Assembly (NCBI GenBank): GCA_045130475.1 | Contig: JBGUPU010000062.1 | Span: 37,111-101,110, forward strand | Length of the DNA: 64,000 nt | Direction of reading: 5' to 3' | DNA from: CAG-791 sp045130475 | GTDB taxonomy: Bacteria; Bacillota; Clostridia; Lachnospirales; Lachnospiraceae | Shown: one piece after another, positions 35,593 through 46,900 of the stretch | Numbering within the stretch: the first letter of the stretch is position 1 | How the letters are laid out: each line of letters begins with the position of its first letter | Made by a program: the position numbers and the translations under genes | Notes under the pieces: model-generated | What the model saw: only the letters and a program-made list of their open reading frames with translations | Told to the model about the DNA's origin: nothing | Database searches by the model: none

Positions 35593-38500
35593 TCATCCCA
35601 GATAAGTGAGCAGGATCTCACAGAAGGTCACCGCCAGAAGAACGTCCGTTGTATACAAAATTGCCGTGTCCCCCATGCGGTTTCTATGAACCAGGCCATT
35701 TTCCACTGCCAGAAGAGGAAGCGGTGCGATCGGAAGAAAATAGCGCCCCTGCAGTCCTTCGATAAATGCCGCGTCCTTTCCCGTAAATGCAAGCAGCATG
35801 GACATAAAGACCAGTGACACACTAAAGGCGGTAAGAAGCAGGATCCAGATCCTCGCACCAAGTCCCACATGATCACGGTCTGCGTATTCATTTCTTCCCT
35901 GACGGCCTTTTCTCCTTCTCAGGATCCCCAGAAAAGCCAGCAGCAGGAAGGCAAGAACGAAATACCACTTCTGGCAGAGATTTTTACCGACCAGTTCACC
36001 TACCATTCCCGGTCCTCGTGCCGCAATCGTATTCAGATAGATACGTACCAGTTTGGAAGGCGCGTGAATGAAATCAGATAAAGTATAAAGTTTTTTCGCT
36101 CCTGCTCCGATTGATGCCGTCCCGGATTTCCTCCCGAACATGCCTGAAAGCCTGACGATATATTTCCCGATAAAAAGCAGCGCTGCACCGCCTACAACTG
36201 CGCTGCTGACTGCCAGCCAGCGGGTCTGCAGTTTCTTCCCTCTCCCTGCTCTCGCCCATGGAATGATCATGGCCAGGCCAAGAACAGGCAGATAGACACC
36301 CCCTTTACAGGATGCCGCATACAGACCTGAGAGAAAGAGCGCCAGAAGGTCTGCGATAGTCACACGGCTGTCAAAAGCTGCCGTAAGACATAAAGCTATA
36401 AACAGGAAGGTACCGGCAATGACCATCCCGTCATAGGAACAGGAGGACATCTCCTGCATTGTCTTGGGAAACAGGCCGATCACTCCCATGGCGGCCGCTC
36501 CATAGGGCATGCGCCGGATCGCCAGATACATGATCCAGGCACTCACCAGGAGATTCAGCCAGCGGGCCATCATGACCATTGTGATCATATTCCTGCCCAA
36601 AAGTCTTGCGGCGGTAAAACCGATTGCAGAAGGCAGATAGCAAAGTAAAGGAACATTGTCGATCGCGCTTCTGGTATAGGCGGGAATAAGCTTTCTCGCA
36701 GAAGTCATCCTGACATCTACAGTGTCCTCCGAAGCATCTTCTCTTCCAATGGTCTCCGGGTCTCCCGCGAGCGCAGGAATCATTTTCGGTGCTGCTCCGA
36801 ATAAGTTGTCATACACAACTGTATACCGTTCCGCCGTCATCGGCATGGTATTGGCAATGGATGTATCGACATCGCAAGCCCGCTTGAAAAGGCGTTTGGG
36901 TCCGGGGATCTCCTTGATCCCGAGCAGCTGGTTGGAAAGAATGTAAACAGAGTCAATGTGTGTGCGTTCATCGGGTACTGTATAAGCCGGTGTAAGGAAA
37001 CTGAACACCATTCCCATACACAGGGCGCTCACCAGATACATGGAAGCCGTCTTCCCTGAATCCACCGGGCCGGCCCCGGAGTCCGAAAAGCGGCGCGCGG
37101 CATAATAAAGGCCGGCAAGCATGACAAGAACGATCACAGAGATCCGCAGGAACATGCCTTTTATGGAACCATTGCATTTATATGCACCCATCAGGTCAAG
37201 TTCCAGCGGCAGAGTTTCCTTTACAGAAAAAGAGGCGGCGGAACCGTCTGCGTCTGCCAGCTCAATCTGCCCGTTGGTTTCTCCCGTCGCAAGAAAGCAG
37301 ACACTCTCCTGTGTCCCGGTCTGTTCCGGCACTGCGATTTCCAGAACAAACATCTTTCCCATCGATTCAGGAACAGGCTTGTCAAGTGACAGCAGATAGC
37401 TTTCCTCTGACTTTGCCAGGATATTTTTATCCTTAATATCATCACCCAGCTGTGTGCTGACTTTCTTCAGGTCCTTTACCTGTCCCGACCCGGATGTCAG
37501 CACAGCCGTCCCCGATTCATCCAGAAGTTTCCACTCCAGCATGGATGCGGCATAAGGCATTTTCTCCGGGGACTGAACAGGATCTCCGTCTTTTTCAGCC
37601 AGGGCAATTCCTATTCCTGACAAACTGTTTTTCCCAAGCCGCAGGCTCTGACGAAGTGCCGTGCCCGGCTCCAGGGCAATGACATCCGCAGCCTTACTGC
37701 CTCCGGTAAGCTGCTCCCCTGTACATGCTGCTGCCGTTTTTTTGATCACATGCACATAGGTGAACAAGAGCATGGCCAGGATGAATAATAGTGCGAAGGC
37801 AGGCAGGGCAAGCTGCCTTGCCGTCTGCAGTGACAGCTTCCCTGCAGCGGGTTTTCCCCTTGCGGAAGAGGGCAGAGTACCCGGGAAGGTCTGCTCCTGG
37901 TTCCGGGCCCCGCGCAGAAGAGGCATTCTGCTCTTACTGTATAGAAGCAGACACCCGAGTCCGGCTATAAGCTCCAGCAGAAAATACAGGATCGGTCTCA
38001 GGGGAGCCCATTTCTTTTTCTCATAATACAGTCTGGCAAAGGGTGCTTCTTCTCCTTCTGCCGCTGTTCCGCCCGAGAGAAAGATCCCGTTCCTTGTCAG
38101 CCCGGAGGTGGAAAAGCGAACCTGCAGTTCCTCCGGCAGCATCTGTGTCACCGGCTCGGATAAGGTGACATAAACTGCCGTTTCTTCATTGGAAAAGGGA
38201 GTCTGGTTTCTCAAAGGAAGTGTGCCGCTGCCGACGACCTCACCCGTCGCCATATTGACAACCTGAGCTGTGACAGTTTCCTCTGAATACTTCAGTGACC
38301 GGACATTTTTGTATCCCAGGAGAGCAACCCCCCGCAGGCGAGGCTTGCTGCCAATCCTTTCCGTGATCTCCTCCGCTTCTTCCTGTCCTGCCGCTGCCTG
38401 TAAAAACAGAGGCGCATCGTCCTTCAGCTCAATCTCCTGCACAGTACTTGCTGAATCCATCTGATCCGGCGCTGCGGAGTTCTTCTGACCGTCCACGGGG

Positions 38501-38661
38501 AAGAGATCCGCCGTAGGCCATGAATACTCTGTGCAATGAAATAAACTCCATAGAAGAATCACAGTGATGACTGCAAAATATGCCAGGAAGATATATCCTG
38601 CCTTTAAGAATCTTTTCTTCTTATTATTTCCAGATCTCATGCTGTCCTTTTCTGACATCAT
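35593..38661 (-). CDS. DUF2142 polytopic membrane protein (paralogue)
   Basis: This 1022-residue protein has the same plan as the 18416-21178 product: N-terminal transmembrane helix (about 19-40), extracytoplasmic domain, second helix, Ser/Gly-rich cytoplasmic linker, a further extracytoplasmic beta-rich domain, then a polytopic half starting with the signature VPDERTHIDSVYILSNQLLG. The D-E-x-x-H element is conserved in both copies. Its ATG overlaps the stop of the lipid-kinase gene by 4 bases (ATGA), implying translational coupling. A GT-C-type polymerase or transferase function is an inference. Confidence 0.86.
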   Translation of the reverse strand: MMSEKDSMRSGNNKKKRFLKAGYIFLAYFAVITVILLWSLFHCTEYSWPTADLFPVDGQKNSAAPDQMDSASTVQEIELKDDAPLFLQAAAGQEEAEEITERIGSKPRLRGVALLGYKNVRSLKYSEETVTAQVVNMATGEVVGSGTLPLRNQTPFSNEETAVYVTLSEPVTQMLPEELQVRFSTSGLTRNGIFLSGGTAAEGEEAPFARLYYEKKKWAPLRPILYFLLELIAGLGCLLLYSKSRMPLLRGARNQEQTFPGTLPSSARGKPAAGKLSLQTARQLALPAFALLFILAMLLFTYVHVIKKTAAACTGEQLTGGSKAADVIALEPGTALRQSLRLGKNSLSGIGIALAEKDGDPVQSPEKMPYAASMLEWKLLDESGTAVLTSGSGQVKDLKKVSTQLGDDIKDKNILAKSEESYLLSLDKPVPESMGKMFVLEIAVPEQTGTQESVCFLATGETNGQIELADADGSAASFSVKETLPLELDLMGAYKCNGSIKGMFLRISVIVLVMLAGLYYAARRFSDSGAGPVDSGKTASMYLVSALCMGMVFSFLTPAYTVPDERTHIDSVYILSNQLLGIKEIPGPKRLFKRACDVDTSIANTMPMTAERYTVVYDNLFGAAPKMIPALAGDPETIGREDASEDTVDVRMTSARKLIPAYTRSAIDNVPLLCYLPSAIGFTAARLLGRNMITMVMMARWLNLLVSAWIMYLAIRRMPYGAAAMGVIGLFPKTMQEMSSCSYDGMVIAGTFLFIALCLTAAFDSRVTIADLLALFLSGLYAASCKGGVYLPVLGLAMIIPWARAGRGKKLQTRWLAVSSAVVGGAALLFIGKYIVRLSGMFGRKSGTASIGAGAKKLYTLSDFIHAPSKLVRIYLNTIAARGPGMVGELVGKNLCQKWYFVLAFLLLAFLGILRRRKGRQGRNEYADRDHVGLGARIWILLLTAFSVSLVFMSMLLAFTGKDAAFIEGLQGRYFLPIAPLPLLAVENGLVHRNRMGDTAILYTTDVLLAVTFCEILLTYLG

Positions 38662-39644
38662 AACTGTTTTTGAATGCCGTTATCGGTCACGTATTCTTCC
38701 GGTACAAGAATCCGCAGCTGCCCCGGACAGTTTCTGAGCATGACCGTCCTGTGCGATCCGGCATATTCTCCGTCGCGGGTCCATGCAATCAATTCATCAC
38801 AGTTCATGATGACTTTGGCAGTTTTGAAATTGATCACCATATCCGAGTTCATGGACGGATTTCCGATCGCCATGATGATCTCACTCATTTCCAGAGGATT
38901 TTTCGGCATTCTGACCAGCGTCACCTCGAACAGCCCGTCCTGCAGATCCACTTCTTTTCCCGTAATATTGGAAAATCCGCCGATCGAGCGGGAGTTTGTG
39001 ATCATGCCGTAAGCAAATTCGCCCTCGAGTTCTCTCTCCTCAGACACCACATGGATGTGATAAGCGCGCATATTGCCCAGTTCTGTAACTCCCTGCAGGA
39101 TATAGGCCAGATGTCCCAGCTGGTTTTTCAGCTCCTGGGGTGTTGAATAGGAAGTACCCGTAAAAACACCGAAAGCCGCCACATAGGTGAAATAATCATT
39201 CTCATTGAAAAGCCCCAGATCGCAGCGGAAAGTGCGGCCGTTGGCAACGACTTTCGCAGCCTGGATCATATCTGAAGGAATATGAAGGCTTGTGGCAAAA
39301 TCGTTGGTTGTGCCTGCAGGAATATATCCGATCGGTACAAAAGGTTTATTCCGGTTCTCCATCATACCGCTGACGACCTCGTCCAGAGTGCCGTCTCCGC
39401 CTGCACAGACCACGTACAGATAATCATCCATGCGCTCACGCACGATGCGTCTGGCGTCACCGCGGCTCTGCGTCGGGTAACAAACAACCTTGTATCCTGC
39501 CTTCGACAGGATCTCAAGAATATCAACCATATAAGTTTTGATCTGGGAGCGTCCTGCTACGGGGTTAAATACAAACAGTATTTTCTTCCAGGGTTTGATT
39601 TGGTTTCCGGATTCGGCAATTGCCATATTTCTATCTTCATTCAT
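38658..39644 (-). CDS. Diacylglycerol kinase family lipid kinase (YegS/DgkB type)
   Basis: This 328-residue soluble lipid kinase of the DAGK catalytic family has FVFNPVAGRS at the N-terminus, the nucleotide-binding CAGGDGTLDEVVSG and IPAGTTNDFATSLHIP, and the C-terminal beta-sandwich domain. DgkB in Firmicutes recycles diacylglycerol released during lipoteichoic acid synthesis. That fits the LtaS-like gene in this window and the glycan operon it leads. A promoter with an extended -10 sits at 39733-39741. The 4-base overlap with the DUF2142 gene suggests linked stoichiometry. Confidence 0.92.
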   Translation of the reverse strand: MNEDRNMAIAESGNQIKPWKKILFVFNPVAGRSQIKTYMVDILEILSKAGYKVVCYPTQSRGDARRIVRERMDDYLYVVCAGGDGTLDEVVSGMMENRNKPFVPIGYIPAGTTNDFATSLHIPSDMIQAAKVVANGRTFRCDLGLFNENDYFTYVAAFGVFTGTSYSTPQELKNQLGHLAYILQGVTELGNMRAYHIHVVSEERELEGEFAYGMITNSRSIGGFSNITGKEVDLQDGLFEVTLVRMPKNPLEMSEIIMAIGNPSMNSDMVINFKTAKVIMNCDELIAWTRDGEYAGSHRTVMLRNCPGQLRILVPEEYVTDNGIQKQL

Positions 39645-39732
39645 CTCAGTATCTTCTTCTCTTCAAGCCTTCATCAAAATGTCATACCAATGTTGAACTC
39701 GCATCCGGCAGATAAGTGCCCATTTTGAGAAG

Positions 39733-39741
39733 ATTATATCA
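39733..39741 (-). promoter_or_regulatory. Extended -10 promoter of the lipid kinase / second polysaccharide operon
   Basis: On the minus strand TGATATAAT forms a consensus extended -10 (TGnTATAAT), about 90 bases before the lipid-kinase ATG. No strong -35 is present at 17 bases, as is common for extended -10 promoters. Confidence 0.5.
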
Positions 39742-39927
39742 TAAACCGGGAATATAATCCTGTTATCAGGGATTTTTGTGCCAAAAACATCAAATGGCCA
39801 TATCAGCCATATTCCATTTTGTGTTCATTCCGTTTACACCATTTGACAAAAATGTTAAAATTGGAAAACAGGCACAGGACAGTGCCTGCGCGCCCGCAGT
39901 TTTTTTCACAGAAGGAGAGGTTATCAG

Positions 39928-40794
39928 ATGAATAAACAGCGAAGCACCAGCTTTAAATCCCGTTTGGCACGGCGATTCACTGCGCTGCTCCTGGCAGCTG
40001 CGCTTTCTATCCTTACAGTCATACCTGTCACCACCGTGCCTGCCCGGGCTGCTTCCACCACGACCTGGGGGGTCTTCATCGGAACAACGCTGCACGGGAA
40101 CACTTCAAAAGTAAAAAACTACAAATCAATCGTCATCGACGCACAGAATTACACCAGAGCTGAAATCATGAGGCTCAAATCCGGCGGACGCAAAGTCTAC
40201 AGTTATCTGAGCATCGGGTCTGTTGCCAAGTACCGTTCCTATTACAAACGTTTCAAAAAGATCACTCTCGGCAACTATAACAACTGGCCAGGGGAGAAAT
40301 GGGTCAATGTCTCGAAAAAAGCCTGGCAGAATTTCATCGTAAATGAACTTGCTGCCAATCTCCGCAAGAAAGGTGTTGACGGTTTCTGGGTGGACAACAC
40401 AGATGTCTATTATGAGTACCACCGCGCTTCTATTCTGAACGGACTTGTATCTATTCTCACCAGGATCCACAACAAAAAGATCCCGATCATCATAAACGGC
40501 GGCGATGTCTTCGTCTCCAAAATCATCAGCATGGGCAAGGCCAAGATCATCGACGGTGTCATGCAGGAGGAAGTTCTGACGGCGATCACAGGTTATAACT
40601 CTAACAAGTTTTCGCGCCAGACAAAAGCAGACCGCTCATACTATGAAGCCTACCTCAAGAGAGTCAAACGGGCCGGCCGCAGCATCGCACTCCTGGAATA
40701 TACAAAGAGTGCAAAAATGCGCAAGGAGATCATCAATTACTGTAAAAAGAGGGGCTACTCCTACTATATCTCCAACAATGTAGCCCTGAAGTAG
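39928..40794 (+). CDS. Secreted GH114-type endo-alpha-1,4-polygalactosaminidase-like hydrolase
   Basis: This 288-residue secreted protein has a basic N-terminus, a hydrophobic stretch (about 18-35) and a likely signal peptidase site near ARA-AST (about 41). The mature domain is a TIM-barrel of the GH114/TM1410 family, with VIDAQNYTRAEI, YSYLSIGSVAKYR, VDGFWVDNTDVY (candidate acid Asp residues) and IINGGDVF. Members cleave galactosamine-rich exopolysaccharide. It is monocistronic, on the opposite strand to its neighbours, has GGAGAGG before the ATG and ends in a terminator. Its location beside the polysaccharide loci suggests trimming or release of the polymer made there. Confidence 0.87.
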   Translation: MNKQRSTSFKSRLARRFTALLLAAALSILTVIPVTTVPARAASTTTWGVFIGTTLHGNTSKVKNYKSIVIDAQNYTRAEIMRLKSGGRKVYSYLSIGSVAKYRSYYKRFKKITLGNYNNWPGEKWVNVSKKAWQNFIVNELAANLRKKGVDGFWVDNTDVYYEYHRASILNGLVSILTRIHNKKIPIIINGGDVFVSKIISMGKAKIIDGVMQEEVLTAITGYNSNKFSRQTKADRSYYEAYLKRVKRAGRSIALLEYTKSAKMRKEIINYCKKRGYSYYISNNVALK

Positions 40795-40848
40795 TCAAAA
40801 CAGGCCGAAAAAAACAGGCCGCCTGCTAAAATATAGTGTCCCCTACCG

Positions 40849-40900
40849 CCCCGCCGGTTTTCGAAGATTTCCATCTGTCGAAAACCGGCGGGGCTTTCTT
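40849..40900 (+). terminator. Intrinsic terminator of the GH114 gene
   Basis: A perfect 16-bp stem CCCCGCCGGTTTTCGA (40849-40864) pairs with 40878-40893 across a 13-base loop, followed by CTTTCTT on the plus strand. The minus-strand side lacks a T-run but could slow RNA polymerase leaving the giant gene, which ends at 40906. Confidence 0.75.
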
Positions 40901-40905
40901 ACCGA

Positions 40906-43900
40906 TCAGGACTTATCAATACTCTCATCCTTTTCTCTTTTCTTTTTCAGTACAGTCAGCAAGTACACCAGCACTGCAGCGGCGGGCAGTCCGCACAGAG
41001 CAGACCTGCTGTGCAATAAACGGATCAGAGGGTTTGTAGTGACCAGGAACCTCCGCCTTGTATCCGGAAGGTTCCTTCCGGGATCCCCTGCCCTCAGATC
41101 TATGCTTTCATTTCCGGCCAGGTCCGTCGTGATCACCTCCAGAAACTGCCAGCTGCTATTGCCGTCAAAGATGACAGAAATTCCTTTTTTTGCCTCTTCG
41201 ATCGGATAAATATGCCCGGCAGCAAGCGCTCCTGCATCCTCTTCCCTTCCGATCTTCCTGTAATAAAGCTCTATTTCCGGGACAGGCAAAGTACCTTTCC
41301 CTTTCCAGTCACCTTTCCAGACCCTCACTTTCACATCCCGGATCTCTGTCTGATAATCCTCCGGATACACTTTGATCTTCAAGCGGTCGGTGTTGAACTG
41401 CTCCTTTCCCTTTTTCACCCCCGTGATCCTGTTGACAGGCACCGTTTTGTCCACCTGCAATTCAATAGGGAACTTGACCTGACCGGGCCGGTCTGCCTCA
41501 ACTGTCCCGTCCCGGAACAGCGCAGTGGTGTTTTTATTGCCTGCAGGATCTGTTGAAGAAAGGATAAAATCATATACGCCTTCCTCTTCATAGACCTCCG
41601 GCGCGATCGTATAGATATAGACCCTGTGTCTGCTGCTTACAGTTTTGCTCTTTTCGGTCTCCGCCGGGGCTTCCTCAAAAGTATACTGCTTTCCTTCGGC
41701 CAGTATTCTCCTTTCATGATCCTTGAACACTTCCGCAACGTGGGTCGTAAGTTCAACAGGTGAGAGCTCCAGAATCCTGAGAGGTTCCCTCGTATCATTG
41801 ATATAATAGGCCTGCAGTTTCCCCCTTGTCGCCTCGTCCGCACAGACCCAGGTAGAACCGAAACGGTTGACACTGAAGCAGAATTCCAGATCGGATCGGT
41901 GCTTTGCCAGATCTATTGCTTTCACATGCACTCTGTAGACACCGTCCATTTCCCGTGTCATCTCAAACGCTTTGAATCGTATATTGTATTCTCCCCTGCT
42001 CTGATCACCTTCTTTCAGGGTAATTTCCCTGTGCGCGAGGTCTGCCCCGGAACAATCTATGCTGAAGTCTGACTCCCTCTCATCATAATTGATATCCCGG
42101 ATGATGATACGGGGCGCAAAATCTTTGTCAGTATAGATCTGCTTTTCCAGGCCTTGCAGGGGCAGTCCCGAAGAACTGTCGACGCGGAATGTCTGGGGAT
42201 CAATCCGGAGCTCCGGGGCGGAAGTGTCTATGGTAAACCTGCCGCTCCCGGCCTCGCTCTCAGACCGCCTGCCCTCTCCGCCTGCTTCGACTGCCTCATT
42301 TCCCGCCAGATCTGTATAGGAAGCCCGGATTTCATAATCGCCGTCCTTTTCACAGTCAATCGTCGATGTATACAGATCATAGCCTTTCTTTTGAAAAGCA
42401 GTGCGATGAGGAATCGGAGGTTTCTCTGCGCCGCTGTGGTTTACGGCTCTTGTCTCCACCTTGAGAAGTTCTGATCCTGTTTCCTCTGAAAAATTGTGTT
42501 CCTGAATCTCAACCCGCGCCTTCGTCGGAGCATCATAGTATTTGACGCCGTCCACTTTGTTGACTTCCTTGGGGAGCAGAATCCGGATGACCGGCCTTGT
42601 CTTGTCAATCGTAAAGTTCTGCGGCGCCGGTCCGTTCCATTTAATATCGGAAATCCGGTTGCCCAGTGCGTCGGTCCCGCTGATCTGCAGCGTGTAATCC
42701 CCGTCTGCATCATAGCGGAGCGTCTTGATCCAGCGATCATCATTGCCGGATTCTCCCCTTCCGTCATGTTCTTTGTAAACATGGGGAGCAGTAAATGAGG
42801 CGGGAACATCAATATTTGTCTCAATCTTGATATTTTCATTTACGACATTCCTGTCGATCACAACAATTTCAGCTGTCCGGCCTGCCCGGAAGTATTTTCC
42901 GTGCCGCGGCTCCGCAGTGTCATGATAATTGACTTCCACCCGCGGAGCCGTCGTATCGATTCCGAGCTTCAGGAGTCCCCCGTCTTTTGACGGAACGGAA
43001 CAATTGCCGCTGTTGTCCCGTGCTTTGACCGTGACTGTTATGTCGTTTGACTCGGCAAAAGATCCTGTCGGAATGCGGATACGGCCATTGGGAATCTCAT
43101 ACCTGAGCGGATTATGCCCTGTCCTGCTCCCCTTCTCATAGAAATAGGGGAGATTCAGCATGTTTACTTTGTCCGTGACAAGAGTATCTCCTACCCTGAT
43201 CTCCACAGTCACCTCCTTCAGCCCGGAGCTGTGTGCTTTTCCGCCGGGGTCCGCGATCGATACTTTCAGATCCAGCGCAGAACCGCCGGGTCTGTAGATA
43301 TATCTCTCACCGTCCCCTTCATGACGCGTAAAGGTGCCCGATGCAGTGATCATCACCCGGGGGGATTCCGCGTCTTTGATCGCGGAGACATCCGGCTTTG
43401 CTGCGTCCAGATAGATATTGCCGCTTTTAGCCAGTGTACAGCTGCTGTCCGGGTCATTGGCGCGCACATTGCCCGCACGATCTTTGATCAGCAGATTTTC
43501 CAGATGAAAAACCTGCTCTCCGTTTACCGTCAGCTCCAGTGAGTTGTCTGTTCCGTATGTGTTCTGACCGGCAGACCTGACCGGATTGTTCCTCTGGAAG
43601 GCCTGGTCTTTTTTGCTGTCCTCGGAACGAAGGGCAAAACAGATCGAAACAGGCGATGAGTCCTCCGTCCCAATGATCAGACGTGCCTGTTTCTCCGGGC
43701 GAAATGGCTCATACATGACAGGGATATTCCCTCCCGGCTCAAACCGGATTTCATAATAAACTTTGTTTCTGCCCGTGGCGCTCTCCACTTTCATAAAGCC
43801 GGTGGGCGCCGTGACATCCACTGCTTTGCGCTGTGACCAGAACCCGCCCTCTATATTTTTGACGGGCTCCGTCTTTGCTGCCAGGTTCTCAAGGCTGTCC

Positions 43901-46900
43901 GATCTGTCCGCCGCCGCCTGTGCATTGGAAGGAACAAGCGCATTCCCCGCCTTGTCACAGCCCGCGATTTCAAAGCGGTAGATTCCTTCGTACTGCCTGT
44001 CAGCTTCGATCTGCAGGGAGAAGACCGCTGTCGTAAGCCCGTCCTCCCGGCGGCATGTTCCCTTCACATCAGGAACAGTCCATCCGGGAGACAGATTCTC
44101 CATCCTGTTTTTCCCCCGGGAAGATTTTGACGCAATTCCGGCCAGAATCCTTTCCTCATCAAAGTTCTGTTCCGTCACCTGAAAGCAGGCCTGCACAGAA
44201 GAGACAGATTTTCCGTAATAGGAGATCCCGGTCCGGCGGTCGAAAGTCTCCTGCAGATTGGAGGGATGATTGACTTTAAAGAGGTATGCAGGAGGCGTCT
44301 TATCGTAGACGATCTCATAAAAGGAGGAACAAATCCCGTCTTTTCCGGCACTTCTTTCCTCCGGATCCCCGGGATTCCCCTTATCATAGTGCCCTTTTTC
44401 CGTGTCCAGAAAAGCCTTTCGATCCGCATCGGCCTTGATGGATTCCCGCACCATGACCGGATTTCCGGCGCGGTCAGTCCCTTCCACCATATATATGCAG
44501 GCTCCCTCCTTCCGGGTCTTCAAATTCATGGCGAGCACTTGTGGATCGCTCCCCTGCTCTCCCCATTTCTCCTCAAGCGGCGCCTCACAGGGACCGCCCG
44601 GGACATGGAACACAGTTTTGACGATCAGTTTTGTTTTGTCCAGGCGGACAGGCTTTTCTCCATCCCCTTCTCCGTAAGTATCCGATGCGCGGACACTTGA
44701 TGTGACCGCTCCCGCGGAATAGAGGACTGCGCTGCTGCCTGCCTCCTTCTCAGGATAGAGATATCCCGTTGTCCCATCCGGTACTACATGCACGATCTCT
44801 GCGACAGGGCAGTGTCTGTCCAGGATACGGGGACAGTTCAGTTCAACATGTGTATCAATAAGCCCGAGGGCATCTCTTCCTTCTCCTTCCTGCTCTCTCA
44901 CTGTAACTGCATCATTCTGGGAAGGATTCACGGCAGGTGATCCGCTGCCGGCCTTGGCCGAAGGGTCTGCTGAGCCGGAAACAGGTGCCATTTTGATATG
45001 ATTGCCCGCTCTGTCTGTACCGCAGACAGAAACCTTTTCATATTTTCCTTCTTTGAGGAAGTTGACCAGGATCTCCCTGTCCCTGACTGTAATGCCCTTT
45101 TCCTCAGGACAGCCATCCAGCAGCCAGGCAGCCGACAGCCTCCGGCTGTCAAAGTTGCTCTCATCAACTCTCCATATCGTTCTCAGTCCCTTGCTTTTAT
45201 AGTAAAATGTCCCGTCGTCTTCATAGTAGGAAGGAGAAGCATCTCCCGCTTCCTTCAGCTCTCCTTCCCCGTCCTGCGCTAGTTCCCTGGTCACGATCTC
45301 AGAGACCGCAGGCGCAGTGGTGTCGATCACAATTTCATAGCAGGGCGTATAGCTCTCATCGACTTTCTCCCTCTTTCCCGTAAGCTCCTTTTCGCCCTCA
45401 TACATCTTTTCCACATGACATCCCTCCTCAAAGCACTCTGTCACGTTGGCCCTGTTTCCTGCCCGGTCCGTCCCGTAGACCCTGTACAAATACCGGCCGT
45501 CGCGACTAACTGATGAGAGTCCGATACAGGGGTACTTCTCTCCTCCTCCCGGGGAGACGGACCCCACGGCTGTCCTGTCCCAGGACCGGGCTTTTTCTCC
45601 GGGATTTACAAAAAACAGACGGCTTAGATCGATCTCCTCCTCCGCTTCCTCCACGAAGGCCTTTGCTGTCATAACACCGCTCAGATAAGCAGTAAGCACA
45701 TTCTCCTCATCACTCTGATCATCGTAGACAAATGCAGCCGAGGCGGGATTAAGTCCCGTATCAATCGAATACCTCAGCATGATCTCCGGGGGCTTCCTGT
45801 CGATCACAAGCCGGAAGACAGGCACATGATCCCCTTTCTCACTGCAGCCTGCTGCCCTATACTTTTCCTTTATCCCAATAGTCTCCGGATGCAGCTTCAC
45901 ATCCGCATCTTCTGCAAAACACTCCTCGACGATCGCCGGATTCCCGGCAATGTCCCTGCCGTATGCCGTGCAGTCAAAAGCCTTCTCCTCCCCTTCAGGA
46001 ACAGAAAGGGAGACGCTCGTCCCGCTCCCGCTCTCCAGAGCTCCCCCGGAAGGGACTGCCCCGGAAATACTCCAGAACAAGCCTTCTTTACCTGCATATG
46101 CTTCGTCCGTCTCAAAAGTCACCGCTGCATCCCCGCAGGTATATACCGAAAAAGCATCGGGCTCCCCGCTGCCGCTGTCCTTTTGGTAAACATGCAGTCC
46201 TTCTTTCCCGTCGCAGGCATATTGGATCCTGACACGGGGCGAAACTGCGTCCCGGATAAAGGAGCCCGATTTCCATCCGCCCCTGCCGTCGCTCTCAAGA
46301 CGGATGCCTCTGCTTCCTTCTTTTTCAATCAGGAAAGTTTCGTTGCCTGTCCCGTCCTCCGCAGAAACAGATATCGTGATCTCCTGCTCCGTCTCTCCGA
46401 ACTGTTCCTTCAGGTCTTCCGCAGTAAAAACAAGCTTCCCCGGCTCGTTTCCGTCCGCCTGTTTTGACAGCACTTCCTCTGTCTCTGCCCCTTTCAGTAC
46501 CGCCGTCAGGTTTCTGACGCTTCCGTCACTGCGGTCATCAAAGGCCAGGACCGTGACGGCCGCAGTGTCCCTCTCATCAGCAGAGTCCTGCCAATTCTCC
46601 GCTCTGTAATAATACATTCCCCTGTATTCTGTTCCGCCTTCCATCTGTACTGTAACTGCAGGGGCAGCAGCATCAAGCAGGACCGGGATCCTGAGGGGGA
46701 AGTCCTCCCCGTTGCCGCAGAAATCAACCGCCCACAGGCACAGATCGTAGGAACCCGATTCTTCGTATCCTTTTTCCTTCGCAGTGATTTTTTCCACAAG
46801 CTTCCGCGGATCGATCGTCATGACACAGTTTTTATATCGCTCGTTCCCGTACAGTTCCTGCAGATCCGCGGGCTCATTATTGACTGCCAGATCTTCCCTG

